Positions 17,298 through 25,724 of a DNA stretch of 64,000 nucleotides are shown here, piece by piece. This stretch comes from PALSA-505 sp963699015 (GTDB lineage: Bacteria > Actinomycetota > Actinomycetes > Streptosporangiales > Streptosporangiaceae): positions 682,001-746,000 of the forward strand of contig CAVOSX010000002.1 of NCBI GenBank assembly GCA_963699015.1, given 5' to 3'. The number at the start of each line of letters is the position of its first letter. Within the stretch, counting starts at the first letter, position 1. Position numbers and translations under genes: made by a program. The notes under the pieces are model-generated. The model was not told where the DNA came from. It saw nothing but the letters and a program-made list of their open reading frames with translations, and did not search any database.

Positions 17298-18059
17298 TCA
17301 CGCGCCGGGCCGGGATGCCGTCGCGGCCTGAGCAGCGGACTTCGGCCCGGAGCACACGAACCAGATCCGGTTCTCCTCCTCGCCGGCGAGGCTGCCGTCG
17401 CTTTCGATCATCGCTATGCCGGCAAACCTTTCGCTCAGCGCGGCCCGTATCTGCGCTGGCGGGAATGACGTGGTTTTGATGACTTCGGTGAGCGACTTGT
17501 ACCGGCCGTCTCGCTGCAGCTCCAGTACCTCGACGTTCCAGCCGAACACTGCCCCGTCGCTGGTCCGCACCGTCGAGCGGAGGGAGTTTTCGCCGAATCG
17601 CTGGACTATCTCAGGGGCGCTCGCCATCTTCTGCAGGTTGCTGATGGACAGAATGTCGAAGATGAGTATCCCGTCATCGTTCAGGTGCTCCAGCGCGCAG
17701 TCGAAAAAACTCTCCCAGGCCGGGAAACCGAGCAGGTGGTTGATTCCGTGGTAAACGCAGATGATGGCGTCGAACCTTACCCCCAGGCTAAAGTTGCTCA
17801 TGTCGGCCAGGTGCAACGGAATTCCGGCCGGCAGCTTCGCCCGGGCGACAGCCAGCATCCCCGGCGATATATCGAGACCGGCCACCTGATACCCGTCGGC
17901 CAGCGACTCGATAATTCCGCCTGTCCCGCAGGCCACCTCAAGCAGCGTCGCAGGCTGAGGGTGAGCGCGCCGGAGAACGCGGTCGATAAACGCCGCCTCG
18001 GTACCGGAATCGCCCGTGACGGCATCATAATGCGGGGCGAATAGGTCATAGATTGCCAT
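17298..18059 (-). CDS. Class I SAM-dependent methyltransferase
   Basis: A 253-residue methyltransferase: YDLFAPHYDAVTGDSG at the N-terminus, motif I LLEVACGTGGIIESLADGYQ, acidic post-I GLDISPGML, and motif LNDDGILIFDIL. The base composition is visibly less GC-rich than the neighbours (runs such as tcgaaaaaac and aaagtt), which may mark a more recent acquisition. Six bases separate it from the upstream substrate-binding-like gene, so they form an operon and may act on the same compound. The substrate is unknown. Confidence 0.87.
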   Translation of the reverse strand: MAIYDLFAPHYDAVTGDSGTEAAFIDRVLRRAHPQPATLLEVACGTGGIIESLADGYQVAGLDISPGMLAVARAKLPAGIPLHLADMSNFSLGVRFDAIICVYHGINHLLGFPAWESFFDCALEHLNDDGILIFDILSISNLQKMASAPEIVQRFGENSLRSTVRTSDGAVFGWNVEVLELQRDGRYKSLTEVIKTTSFPPAQIRAALSERFAGIAMIESDGSLAGEEENRIWFVCSGPKSAAQAATASRPGA

Positions 18060-18065
18060 CGTGAA

Positions 18066-18950
18066 CTAAACGAGCACCGCCTCGTCGTAGCCGGCGCGTT
18101 CTTGAGCCGGATCGACGAGACTCCAGTCCTGCATCCAGCGGTAGGTCCTGGCGTACATGTCCCGGGTATAGGGCTGCGGCACGATCCGCTCCCCCGGCCC
18201 GAAGCGGCGCGCATCGGCCAGGATTCGCAGGTCCTCCGGCATCTCCCTGAGCCAGAAGTGCTTGTACCGCTCGGGCTCGATGTCGATTTCCTGCTGAGCC
18301 CGCAGCAGCCCCCTGAAGTACCGGTCCACGTCCTCGCGCCGCGCCTGCGGCGAGACGAGAAAGCCCATGACGAACGTGGTGTCCACCAGCTTGCGGAACC
18401 CGCGCTGGTCGAGCATGTAGTACTGGGCGCCCCAGACGTTGGCGGCGGCGATGCTGCCGTCGAGCAGCAGGCGGAGCCGGTCATACGGCCGGCCGGCGAA
18501 CTGGAGCGCGATCTGGTCGCGGTCCAGGAACGGCTCCAGGCCCTGGATCGCCGAGTAGTGGCTGCCGGAGTGGAATCCGACAGAGACCGGGACACCGGCC
18601 AGGTCCGAGGGCTGCTGGCAGGGCGAGCCTGGCGCGACGAAGATTCCGGATGGGCACACCGAGTAGGCCAGCCCGTACATCTTCCCGTGATCGGCGGCCG
18701 ACGCGGCGTTCACGGCCCAGTGGCAGGCGCAGGACACGTCGGAACTGCGGCCTTGGGCCATGTCCTCGAACGCGCCGCTGCGGATCGGCGCGGGCTGCTC
18801 GCCGGCCGGGGTGACCATCGCGCCGGCCGCCGTGCCGGCGGCGAACCCGTCGGTCTCGAACTCGTAGTCGAGGCCCTCGTCGCGGAAGAATCCTGCTTCA
18901 TCGGCCACCCACTCGTGCAGCCGCATATGCGGCTGGATGCGAAACCCCAC
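18066..18950 (-). CDS. NMT1/THI5-like (NitT/TauT substrate-binding fold) protein without signal peptide
   Basis: A 294-residue protein with the type-2 periplasmic-binding fold seen in NMT1/THI5 and NitT/TauT binding proteins (MRLHEWVADEAGFFRDEGLD at the N-terminus, QPSDLAGVPVSVGFHSGSHY, later DRLRLLLDGSIAAANVWGAQ). There is no signal peptide or lipobox, and no ABC permease or ATPase is nearby, so it may be a cytoplasmic enzyme or sensor like Thi5 or phthalate decarboxylase rather than a transporter component. GTG 18950 follows AAGGAGG at nine bases. A Cys pair SCACHW sits near residue 77. It forms an operon with the downstream methyltransferase and is divergent from the HD protein. Confidence 0.7.
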   Translation of the reverse strand: MGFRIQPHMRLHEWVADEAGFFRDEGLDYEFETDGFAAGTAAGAMVTPAGEQPAPIRSGAFEDMAQGRSSDVSCACHWAVNAASAADHGKMYGLAYSVCPSGIFVAPGSPCQQPSDLAGVPVSVGFHSGSHYSAIQGLEPFLDRDQIALQFAGRPYDRLRLLLDGSIAAANVWGAQYYMLDQRGFRKLVDTTFVMGFLVSPQARREDVDRYFRGLLRAQQEIDIEPERYKHFWLREMPEDLRILADARRFGPGERIVPQPYTRDMYARTYRWMQDWSLVDPAQERAGYDEAVLV

Positions 18951-19162
18951 CGGACCAGACCTCCTTCGCCGCACTCTCTGCCGCACGTTACGGCCTGGGA
19001 CGATCTCGGGCAATGCCGCGGCTATCCGGCCGGTCCCGGGAGTCGCTGCGGACAGGATCTCGCCCCGGATCCCCGTAGAGTCGCCAGGGAGGCGGTCATG
19101 CGGCTGAAACCGCCGGCCAGGATCGGCCGCGGCGACCGCCGGCCCTGAAAGGACGTAGCTGC

Positions 19163-19987
19163 ATGTCCGAGTCCACCGAGGCGCGGCCCTCCAGCCGGGT
19201 GCTTCCCCATGAACTGCCGGCGTCCCTGCGTGATGCGGGCCTGGACAACTGGATCCGCGAGCCGCTGGACGACGCGGTCGACCGCAGGCGCCGCATCATC
19301 GTTCCGCCGGCCGCGGCGACGATGGGCACCCCGTTGAGCGCCTACAAGAGCGCCCTGATGGCCGAAGCGCGTCACCCGGACACGGTGTTCATGATGGGAG
19401 ACAATCCTGCGCTGCCCACGATGCCTGAGCGCCCCGCCCTGAAGGACTTCTTCCTGCTCCGGTTCGGCCCGGTCGCCCGCATGCACATGCTGCAAAGCGC
19501 CAGGGTGGCGCGGGAGAACGGGCTCGACGAGAAGGTGATCACCGCATGCCTGCTGCACGACGTCGCCATCGCCGGGCTGCTCTCGGCCAACCACGGCTAC
19601 TGGGGCGCGCAGATGGTCGCCCCGTACGTCGATGAGGAAGTCCGCTGGGCCATCGAGAAGCACGAGGCGCTGCGTTACTTCCCGGATGAATCGGCGGGAT
19701 ACACCTATCCGGAGGCCTACATCGACTACTTCGGCCCGGACTACAACCCGCCGGACTACATCCGCCGGGAGCACCAGGCGGCCCGGCAGCATCGCTGGTA
19801 CATGACCTCGCGCCTGATCACCATCAACGACATCTACTCGTTCGACCCCGACGTCGTGGTGGACTTCGATGAGTTCGAGGACGTGGTGGGGCGGAACTTC
19901 CGGCAGCCCAGCGAGGGGCTCGGATTCGACGGCTCCGGGGTGGCGCACATGTGGCGGACGATGATCTGGCCGAATAACTTCCTGTAG
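19163..19987 (+). CDS. HD-domain protein with possible mixed-valent diiron oxygenase signature
   Basis: A 274-residue protein with an HD fold in residues about 105-240. Candidate metal ligands in order: His in ARMHMLQSARVA, His-Asp in ACLLHDVAIAG, His in SANHGYWGAQMV, His in AIEKHEALR and Asp in ITINDIYSFD. Four His plus two Asp in this order is the ligand set of PhnZ and MIOX, diiron oxygenases within the HD superfamily, rather than only a phosphohydrolase HD. The N-terminal 100 residues show no known domain. The ATG follows GAAAGGA. It diverges from the binding-fold/methyltransferase pair and precedes two Rieske genes. Oxygenase versus hydrolase activity is inference. Confidence 0.68.
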   Translation: MSESTEARPSSRVLPHELPASLRDAGLDNWIREPLDDAVDRRRRIIVPPAAATMGTPLSAYKSALMAEARHPDTVFMMGDNPALPTMPERPALKDFFLLRFGPVARMHMLQSARVARENGLDEKVITACLLHDVAIAGLLSANHGYWGAQMVAPYVDEEVRWAIEKHEALRYFPDESAGYTYPEAYIDYFGPDYNPPDYIRREHQAARQHRWYMTSRLITINDIYSFDPDVVVDFDEFEDVVGRNFRQPSEGLGFDGSGVAHMWRTMIWPNNFL

Positions 19988-20106
19988 CCAGGCCGGGCCG
20001 GCCCACCATCCACGACCAGAATGAGACACCCAGAATAGGCCCAGACCTGGGATGATTCTCTTCGGGATTGAGGCACCCGCCGACGCCGCGACCACGGAGG
20101 AACGTC

Positions 20107-21111
20107 ATGCGAACAGGCAGCGGCCAGGCCGACGATCCGCCGGCCGCCACCCAGCAGCCCGAGCCGGCCGCTGACCCTTCGCACGCCCCCGGCTGGCTGG
20201 TCACCTGGCACAGCGATCTCCTGACCCGGGTCAACCAACTGGCCTGGCTGCGCCGCCTGAACGACTGGCTGGCCGCCGTGCTGGTGCCGGTCCGGGAGAG
20301 GTACCAGGACAATCTGGTCCTTGAGCTGCTGCACGGCGGCCGCTGGGTTGGCCACCCGCTGCACCCGGCCCTCAGCGACCTGCCCATCGGGCTATGGACC
20401 AGTGCCACGGTCCTGGACGCCGCCGACCGCGGCCCTGCTCCGCGGCCTGGTCTGGACGCCGCGGGCCTGCTGAGCGCGGCCGGCACCCTCGCCGCGGGCG
20501 CCACCGCCTTGACCGGGCTCAGCGACTGGACCGTGAGCAACGATCAGGACCGCCGGATCGGGCTCTTCCACGGGCTGCTCAACACGGCGGCCCTGGGGCT
20601 GCAGGGCGCGTCCCTGGCTGCCCGGATGACCGGCCACCGCAGCAGCGCACGCGCGCTGGGCGCGGCCGGCCTGGCGGTCACGGCCGGGGCCGCCTACTTC
20701 GGGGGGCATCTCGTGTTCACCAAGGGCGTGATGGTCAACCGAGTGGGGTGGGCCACCGGCCCGCGCCGGTGGGTCCGCGCGCTCGAGGAGGCCGAGCTGC
20801 CCGACGACTCCCCCGTGGCCGTCGAGGCCGAGGGGCGGCAGGTCCTGCTGTACCGCCACCACGGCAGCCTTTACGCCATCGACAACATCTGCAGTCACGC
20901 GGGCGGCCTGCTGAGCCGCGGCCCCGTCGCAGACCTGATCGTGACCTGCCCGCTGCACGGGTCCCGCTTCGCCCTCGCCGACGGTTGCGTCCTGCGCGGC
21001 CCGGCCAGCCAGCCGCAGCCCGTGCTGCGTACCCGGATCCGCAACGGCTGGATTGAGGTGCGCGGCAGCCAGCCGGCACCCAGGCGCGCTAAGGAAAGGA
21101 CACAGCCATGA
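20107..21111 (+). CDS. DUF2231 membrane domain fused to a Rieske [2Fe-2S] domain
   Basis: A 334-residue membrane protein. The first two thirds are DUF2231-like with about four helices (HPLHPALSDLPIGLWTSATV); the C-terminal about 105 residues are a Rieske domain with CSHAGG and, 17 residues on, CPLHGS, the complete Cys-X-His/Cys-X2-His cluster. ATG 20107 follows GGAGGA. It overlaps the next Rieske gene by four bases (ATGA). The arrangement suggests membrane-bound electron transfer; the partner is unknown. Confidence 0.88.
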   Translation: MRTGSGQADDPPAATQQPEPAADPSHAPGWLVTWHSDLLTRVNQLAWLRRLNDWLAAVLVPVRERYQDNLVLELLHGGRWVGHPLHPALSDLPIGLWTSATVLDAADRGPAPRPGLDAAGLLSAAGTLAAGATALTGLSDWTVSNDQDRRIGLFHGLLNTAALGLQGASLAARMTGHRSSARALGAAGLAVTAGAAYFGGHLVFTKGVMVNRVGWATGPRRWVRALEEAELPDDSPVAVEAEGRQVLLYRHHGSLYAIDNICSHAGGLLSRGPVADLIVTCPLHGSRFALADGCVLRGPASQPQPVLRTRIRNGWIEVRGSQPAPRRAKERTQP

Positions 21112-21482
21112 CGTTCGTAGTCGTCGCGAACCTTGACGACCTGGAGGTCGGTGACACCATGCTCGTTGACGATCTCCGCGAGCCGATCTGCCTGATCCGC
21201 CTCGATGACGACGACGTCAGGGCGATCCACAACACCTGCACCCACCAGCAGCAGCCCCTGCACGAGGGCACCTTGCAGGAGGATGACACGCTGGTCTGCG
21301 CCGCCCACGCGTCACGCTACGACCTGACCACCGGCGAGGCCGTGGGGCCGTTCGCCGCAGGCCCGATCCCGGTTTACGCATGCAAGATCGAAGATGCCGC
21401 CGTTCTCGTCGACATCGACCAGCAGCTGAACGACGCGCCCCTGCCGCGTCCTCCGGCACCCGGGTCCCTGGGCGCGCGCTGA
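21108..21482 (+). CDS. Rieske-type ferredoxin
   Basis: A 124-residue soluble Rieske protein with CTHQQQPL and CAAHAS as the [2Fe-2S] ligands, similar to ferredoxin components of bacterial ring-hydroxylating dioxygenases. It is translationally coupled to the membrane Rieske protein upstream. A ferredoxin implies an oxygenase or reductase partner; none of the Rieske oxygenase alpha-subunit type is in the window, but the HD protein at 19163 is a candidate neighbour. Confidence 0.9.
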   Translation: MTFVVVANLDDLEVGDTMLVDDLREPICLIRLDDDDVRAIHNTCTHQQQPLHEGTLQEDDTLVCAAHASRYDLTTGEAVGPFAAGPIPVYACKIEDAAVLVDIDQQLNDAPLPRPPAPGSLGAR

Positions 21483-21533
21483 CGCCGGGCGGGCCGGCGG
21501 GGACGGACGCGGCGCGGGCTTGTGCCCGGCGCG

Positions 21534-22229
21534 CTAGGGCGCGTCCTCCCCGGCGAGCATGTGGCGCTCGTCGGGGACGATGTGATCTTGGTGGTGCAGG
21601 GCTAGCCCCCGGGCGTAGCGCCGGGCCACCCCCGACATCATGGAGCGGGTGTCGCTGTCGCCGACCCCGAAGACCGTGCCCGGATAGTCGAGCGGCCCCA
21701 TGATGGCCCGAATCCGGTCCCAGTCACCGGGCGGCACGAGCTCGGCGGGCTGCCCGCCTGCGAACCAGCCCATCGGCACCGCGGTCCCGCCCGGGACGAC
21801 GGTATTGACGTAGACCATCGCGTTGAACTCGACATCCGCGCCTGCTTCGATGCGGGCGCCGTTGAACACCATCGCGCCGGTCGCGATCCGGGAGCCACCC
21901 TCGATCACGCAGCCGGTGAGATGAGCATGCGGGCCGACGAGTACGTCGTCACCGACCCGGGTTTCCTGGCCCGGGACGCCGCGGACCACTGCGTGCTCCA
22001 TGATCACGCAGTTCTTCCCGATCTCGACCGGGCCGCCCTCGGCGGTGATCACGGCACTGAACAGCACCCGGCTGTGCGGGCCCACGGTGACGTCGCCGGC
22101 CAGCACCGCGGTCGGCGCGATGTAAGCCGACTCCGATACTTGCGGGGTCTTGAGCCGGTGCGCCACGAACACCGCACCACGCCCTACCACTACCGGCGGA
22201 GCCGGATATTCCTCTGCGCTCACGTTCAT
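21534..22229 (-). CDS. Gamma-carbonic-anhydrase-like left-handed beta-helix protein
   Basis: A 231-residue protein with hexapeptide repeats (YIAPTAVLAGDVTVGPHSRV, IGKNCVIMEHAVVRG, VGDDVLVGPHAHLTGCVIEG). The family Zn motif GHNAMLHGC appears here as GPHAHLTGC, so the ligand spacing differs and enzyme activity is uncertain. Residues after about 180 are a nonconserved helical tail. Its ATG overlaps the stop of the phosphoglucomutase gene by one base (TGATG), so translation is coupled. Confidence 0.8.
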   Translation of the reverse strand: MNVSAEEYPAPPVVVGRGAVFVAHRLKTPQVSESAYIAPTAVLAGDVTVGPHSRVLFSAVITAEGGPVEIGKNCVIMEHAVVRGVPGQETRVGDDVLVGPHAHLTGCVIEGGSRIATGAMVFNGARIEAGADVEFNAMVYVNTVVPGGTAVPMGWFAGGQPAELVPPGDWDRIRAIMGPLDYPGTVFGVGDSDTRSMMSGVARRYARGLALHHQDHIVPDERHMLAGEDAP

Positions 22230-23878
22230 CACCCCTTGCCGCTGTCGAGGGCTGCGGCCACGATCCCCCGTGCTTCGTCCTGGATCTCCGCCAGGTGGGC
22301 GGGGCCGCGGAAGGACTCGGCGTAAAGCTTGTATACATCCTCGGTGCCTGACGGGCGGGCGGCGAACCAGCCGGATTCGGCGACGACCTTGACCCCGCCG
22401 ATCGGGGCGCCGTTCCCGGGGGCGGTGGTCAGCACCTCGGTGATCTTCTCGCCGGCGAGCTGGCTGGCGGTGACCTGCTCGGCCGAGATCCTGGCCAGCG
22501 CCGCCTTCTGCTGCCGGGTGGCCGCGGTGTCGATGCGGGCGTAAGCGGGCGCGCCGTAGCGGGCGGTAAGGTCGCCGTACAGCTGCGAGGGCGATCGCCC
22601 GGTCACCGCGGTGATCTCCGAGGCGAGCAAGGCGAGGATGATCCCGTCCTTGTCGGTCGTCCAGGCCGACCCGTCGCGCTGCAGGAACGAGGCCCCGGCG
22701 CTCTCCTCGCCGCCGAAGCCGATCGAGCCGTCCAGCAGACCGGGCACGAACCACTTGAACCCGACCGGCACCTCCAGCAGCCGGCGGCCCAGGCCGCCGG
22801 TCACCCGGTCGATCATCGACGAGCTGACCAGGGTCTTGCCGACCGCGGCCGACGAGGGCCAGCCGGCCCGGCGGTGGTACAGGTAGTCGATGGCGACGGC
22901 CAGGTAGTGATTCGGGTTGAGCAGTCCGCCGTCCGGGGTGACGATGCCGTGCCGGTCGGCATCGGGGTCGTTTCCCGTCGCGACCGCGAACTCGTGCTGG
23001 CGGGCGATCAGGCTGGCCATGGCCGGCGGTGACGAGCAGTCCATCCGGATCTTGCCGTCCCAGTCCAGGGTCATGAACCGGAACGTTGCGTCCACCAGCG
23101 GGTTGACCACGGTGAGGTCCAGGCCGTAGCGCTCGGCGATCTCGCCCCAGTAGCAGACGCTCGCTCCGCCGAGCGGGTCGGCGCCGATGTGCACTCCTTC
23201 GGCCCTGATCGCGGCGAGGTCGACGACCTGCCCGAGCGCCGATACGTAGGCGTCGAGGAAATCGAACCGCCCGGTGGTATCGGCCGCGACCGCGCGAGCG
23301 TAGGGCATGCGGCGCACGCCGGCCAGCCCGTCGGCCAGCAGAGCGTTCGCCCGGTCCTGGATCTGGCGGGTGATGTCGGTGCCGGCCGGCCCGCCGTCGG
23401 GCGGGTTGTACTTGAAACCGCCGTCCGGCGGCGGGTTATGCGAGGGCGTGACCACGATCCCGTCCGCGCGCGGTCCGGCTCCTGACATGTTGTGCGCCAG
23501 GATCGCCCTGGACACCGCCGGGGTCGGGGTATACCCGCCGCGCGCGTCCAGCAGCACCGGCACCTGGTTGGCGGCCAGCACCTCCAGCGCGCTGACCTGC
23601 GCGGGCTCGGAAAGCGCGTGCGTATCGGCCCCCAGGTACAGCGGCCCGTCGATGCCCTGGGCCGCCCGGTAGTCGCAGATCGCCTGGGTGGTGGCGACGA
23701 TATGGTCCTCGTTGAACGTCACCGTCAGCGCGGACCCGCGGTGCCCGGAGGTGCCGAACGACACCCGCTGAGCGACCTCGCCAGGGTCGGGATGCAGGGC
23801 GTAGTAGGCCGTGACCAGCTTGGCGATATCCACGAGATCCTCAGCGGCCGCGGGCTGGCCGGCGCGAGGGCTTCTCAT
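22229..23878 (-). CDS. pgm: Phosphoglucomutase (alpha-D-glucose phosphate-specific)
   Basis: Interconverts glucose 1- and 6-phosphate, linking glycogen, trehalose and cell-wall precursors with glycolysis. 549 residues, the size of the bacterial Pgm type. Visible motifs: the phosphoserine loop VVTPSHNPPPDGG, the Mg site NDPDADRHG, the sugar-binding loop FGGEESAG and the phosphate-binding ARPSGTED. First gene of an operon with the gamma-CA-like gene downstream. Confidence 0.96.
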   Translation of the reverse strand: MRSPRAGQPAAAEDLVDIAKLVTAYYALHPDPGEVAQRVSFGTSGHRGSALTVTFNEDHIVATTQAICDYRAAQGIDGPLYLGADTHALSEPAQVSALEVLAANQVPVLLDARGGYTPTPAVSRAILAHNMSGAGPRADGIVVTPSHNPPPDGGFKYNPPDGGPAGTDITRQIQDRANALLADGLAGVRRMPYARAVAADTTGRFDFLDAYVSALGQVVDLAAIRAEGVHIGADPLGGASVCYWGEIAERYGLDLTVVNPLVDATFRFMTLDWDGKIRMDCSSPPAMASLIARQHEFAVATGNDPDADRHGIVTPDGGLLNPNHYLAVAIDYLYHRRAGWPSSAAVGKTLVSSSMIDRVTGGLGRRLLEVPVGFKWFVPGLLDGSIGFGGEESAGASFLQRDGSAWTTDKDGIILALLASEITAVTGRSPSQLYGDLTARYGAPAYARIDTAATRQQKAALARISAEQVTASQLAGEKITEVLTTAPGNGAPIGGVKVVAESGWFAARPSGTEDVYKLYAESFRGPAHLAEIQDEARGIVAAALDSGKG

Positions 23879-23967
23879 GCGGCCATCCTGGCATGCCGGT
23901 CAGTGCGACCGGTAGCACCTGCGGGCCAGGCCATGCCGGCCATGTACGTCCCGGCCGCCGGCGGCCG

Positions 23968-24465
23968 CTACCACCGGAGCTGGGCGATCTTGTCGTAGTC
24001 GGCCGACGAATAGCCGACCAGCCCGTCGGACAGGGCGAAGATCCACTCCGCTATGCCCAGGGACAGGGCCAGGCGGCTGCACCGGCCGCAGAAGTGCGGC
24101 TCGGACAGCCGGACCGAGTCGTCGGCCTCCAGCCGCACGTAGATCAGCTTCGAGCCCGGCAGCAGCCGCCAGCCGTCGCGCTCGCGGGCCAGCGAGATCG
24201 CCCGCTGCTCCGCGTGGGTCCGGCACTGGTCGTGCTGGCCGAACTCGCCGAACTTGCAGTAACAGTGGTCCTCCCCCGGGAACGGCACTCCGTTGGTCCC
24301 CCAGGCGAGCAGGCTACTGCCGTCACCTTTCACCAGCACCGCCGCGTGCCGGGTCCGGGCGTGCGAGTCCCTGGCCAGCTCGGCCGCCCGCTCCACCATC
24401 TGCTGCGCCAGATGGCTGTCCTGGCGTTTGAGCGGCCGCCACCGGGGTCGCTGCGCTGGTTGCAT
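23968..24465 (-). CDS. Cytidine/deoxycytidylate deaminase-like zinc protein
   Basis: A 165-residue member of the deaminase fold: QCRTHAEQRAISLA provides the HAE zinc ligand and catalytic Glu, and PHFCGRCSRLAL gives the two Cys ligands (Cys-X2-Cys). An extra HCYCKF cluster precedes the active site and might bind a second metal. The C-terminal ADYDKIAQLRW has no known role. The ATG at 24465 was chosen because sequence upstream is nonconserved; there is only a weak ribosome site. Substrate unknown. Confidence 0.78.
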   Translation of the reverse strand: MQPAQRPRWRPLKRQDSHLAQQMVERAAELARDSHARTRHAAVLVKGDGSSLLAWGTNGVPFPGEDHCYCKFGEFGQHDQCRTHAEQRAISLARERDGWRLLPGSKLIYVRLEADDSVRLSEPHFCGRCSRLALSLGIAEWIFALSDGLVGYSSADYDKIAQLRW

Positions 24466-24596
24466 GGCTACCGCCCGGGGGAGCGGCACGACCGAGGCGC
24501 CGGACCTGGTCCAGGCGACATCGCCGGTCCCGCCCGCAGCACCCGGGCAGGGGCGAGGTCCCACTCTTTGATCACGAAACCGACCACGCCAGCAGG

Positions 24597-25517
24597 CTAC
24601 GCCTGCTGGTCCCTGGGTGCGGCCCGTCCCGCCGCGGCCGGGGCGGGACTGCCCAGCCGGGTCAGCAGCGCGGACCGCCACTGCTCGGTCTGGCGGACCT
24701 GATTGAAGGTGAAAATGTGCAGCCCGGCCACGGCCGACTCCGGCGCGGCCAGCGCGGTCCCGGCCCGGTCAAGCAGCCGGTCCGGGCGGTAGCCGCCGGG
24801 CAGGCCGGCGCGCAGGAACCATTCGGTGTGCCCGGCCAGGAACCTGGCCGACTCGGCGACACCCGCCCGGGCGGCCATCCGCAGCAGCCGGGCCCGGTCC
24901 ACCGGGCCGGCCAGGCCGACGTACAGCGGCAGCGTGACCCCGCGGGCCCGCACCTGCGCGATCCACCGGCCCAGCACGGCCGGGTCCAGGCAGAGGTTGC
25001 TCACCAGGTAAGTAGCGTGGTGCCGCTTGTCCCACATGGCCTGGATGGTGACATCGTCGCCGATCCGCGGGTGACTTTCCGGGTAGCCGGTCACCCCGAC
25101 GCGGGGGAACGGGCGGCCCATCTCGGCCAGCCGGTCCAGCAAGGACACCGCGCTGTCGAAACGCCCGGCCGGCTGGTCGGAGTCCCCCGCGGGAACGAAC
25201 ACGTCGGTGATACCGCTGCCGGTCATCCGCTCGACGACCTCGGCCAGGTGAGCGTCGTCCCGGACCAGCCGGGCCGGCAGGTGCGGCACGACCTGGTACC
25301 CCTGCCAGGCCAGCCGCTCGGTGAGGTTGAGGGTCGCGTCGAGTCCGCGGCCCGGTGACGCGGTGACTGTCACGGTCACGTCGCGCGGTACCCATTCCAG
25401 CACCGCCTCCTCGGTGCTCCCTGCAGGGAACACCTCGTACCGAGGATGGCGCAGCAACGGAAGCACGCAGGCCAGGCCGCGCCGCGGCGAGCGGCGGCCT
25501 AGCAGCGCACCGCGCAT
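24597..25517 (-). CDS. Methylenetetrahydrofolate reductase-like protein
   Basis: A 306-residue TIM-barrel protein of the MTHFR family: VLEWVPRDVTVTVTASPGRG and LTERLAWQGYQVVPHLPARL near the N-terminus, DVFVPAGDSDQPAG, GVTGYPESHP and GLHIFTFNQVRQTEQWR at the C-terminus. MetF proteins begin similarly but often keep different FAD residues, so the family call is firm while the exact reaction (methyl-THF formation or demethylation-linked oxidation) is not. It diverges from a PadR regulator, with a palindromic operator in the gap. Confidence 0.82.
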   Translation of the reverse strand: MRGALLGRRSPRRGLACVLPLLRHPRYEVFPAGSTEEAVLEWVPRDVTVTVTASPGRGLDATLNLTERLAWQGYQVVPHLPARLVRDDAHLAEVVERMTGSGITDVFVPAGDSDQPAGRFDSAVSLLDRLAEMGRPFPRVGVTGYPESHPRIGDDVTIQAMWDKRHHATYLVSNLCLDPAVLGRWIAQVRARGVTLPLYVGLAGPVDRARLLRMAARAGVAESARFLAGHTEWFLRAGLPGGYRPDRLLDRAGTALAAPESAVAGLHIFTFNQVRQTEQWRSALLTRLGSPAPAAAGRAAPRDQQA

Positions 25518-25637
25518 TACGGCGCCTGGGCGGCCCGGCTCATGGCCTGGGTCCTGGTACGGGCGGCCACCACCGCCGTCCCCTGCTTGCCTCGCGAAGT
25601 GCTCATGTCCGCCTGCGGGGTTCCTGCCTTGGTATTT

Positions 25638-25668
25638 TCATATTACGGAACTCTGTTCTAGGATATGA
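25638..25668. promoter_or_regulatory. 31-bp interrupted palindrome, candidate PadR operator
   Basis: TCATAT, four bases, GAAC, a central TCT, GTTC, four bases, ATATGA: ten of fifteen base pairs are symmetric about position 25653. It lies in an unusually AT-rich stretch between the divergent MTHFR-like and PadR genes and overlaps the -10-like TAGGAT. Position and symmetry fit a site for the adjacent regulator. Confidence 0.65.
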
Positions 25669-25724
25669 CCCTATTTCACCAGGTCAAGCCGAGTTGGCCC
25701 AGGCCGCCTGACCGGGAGCAGCAC

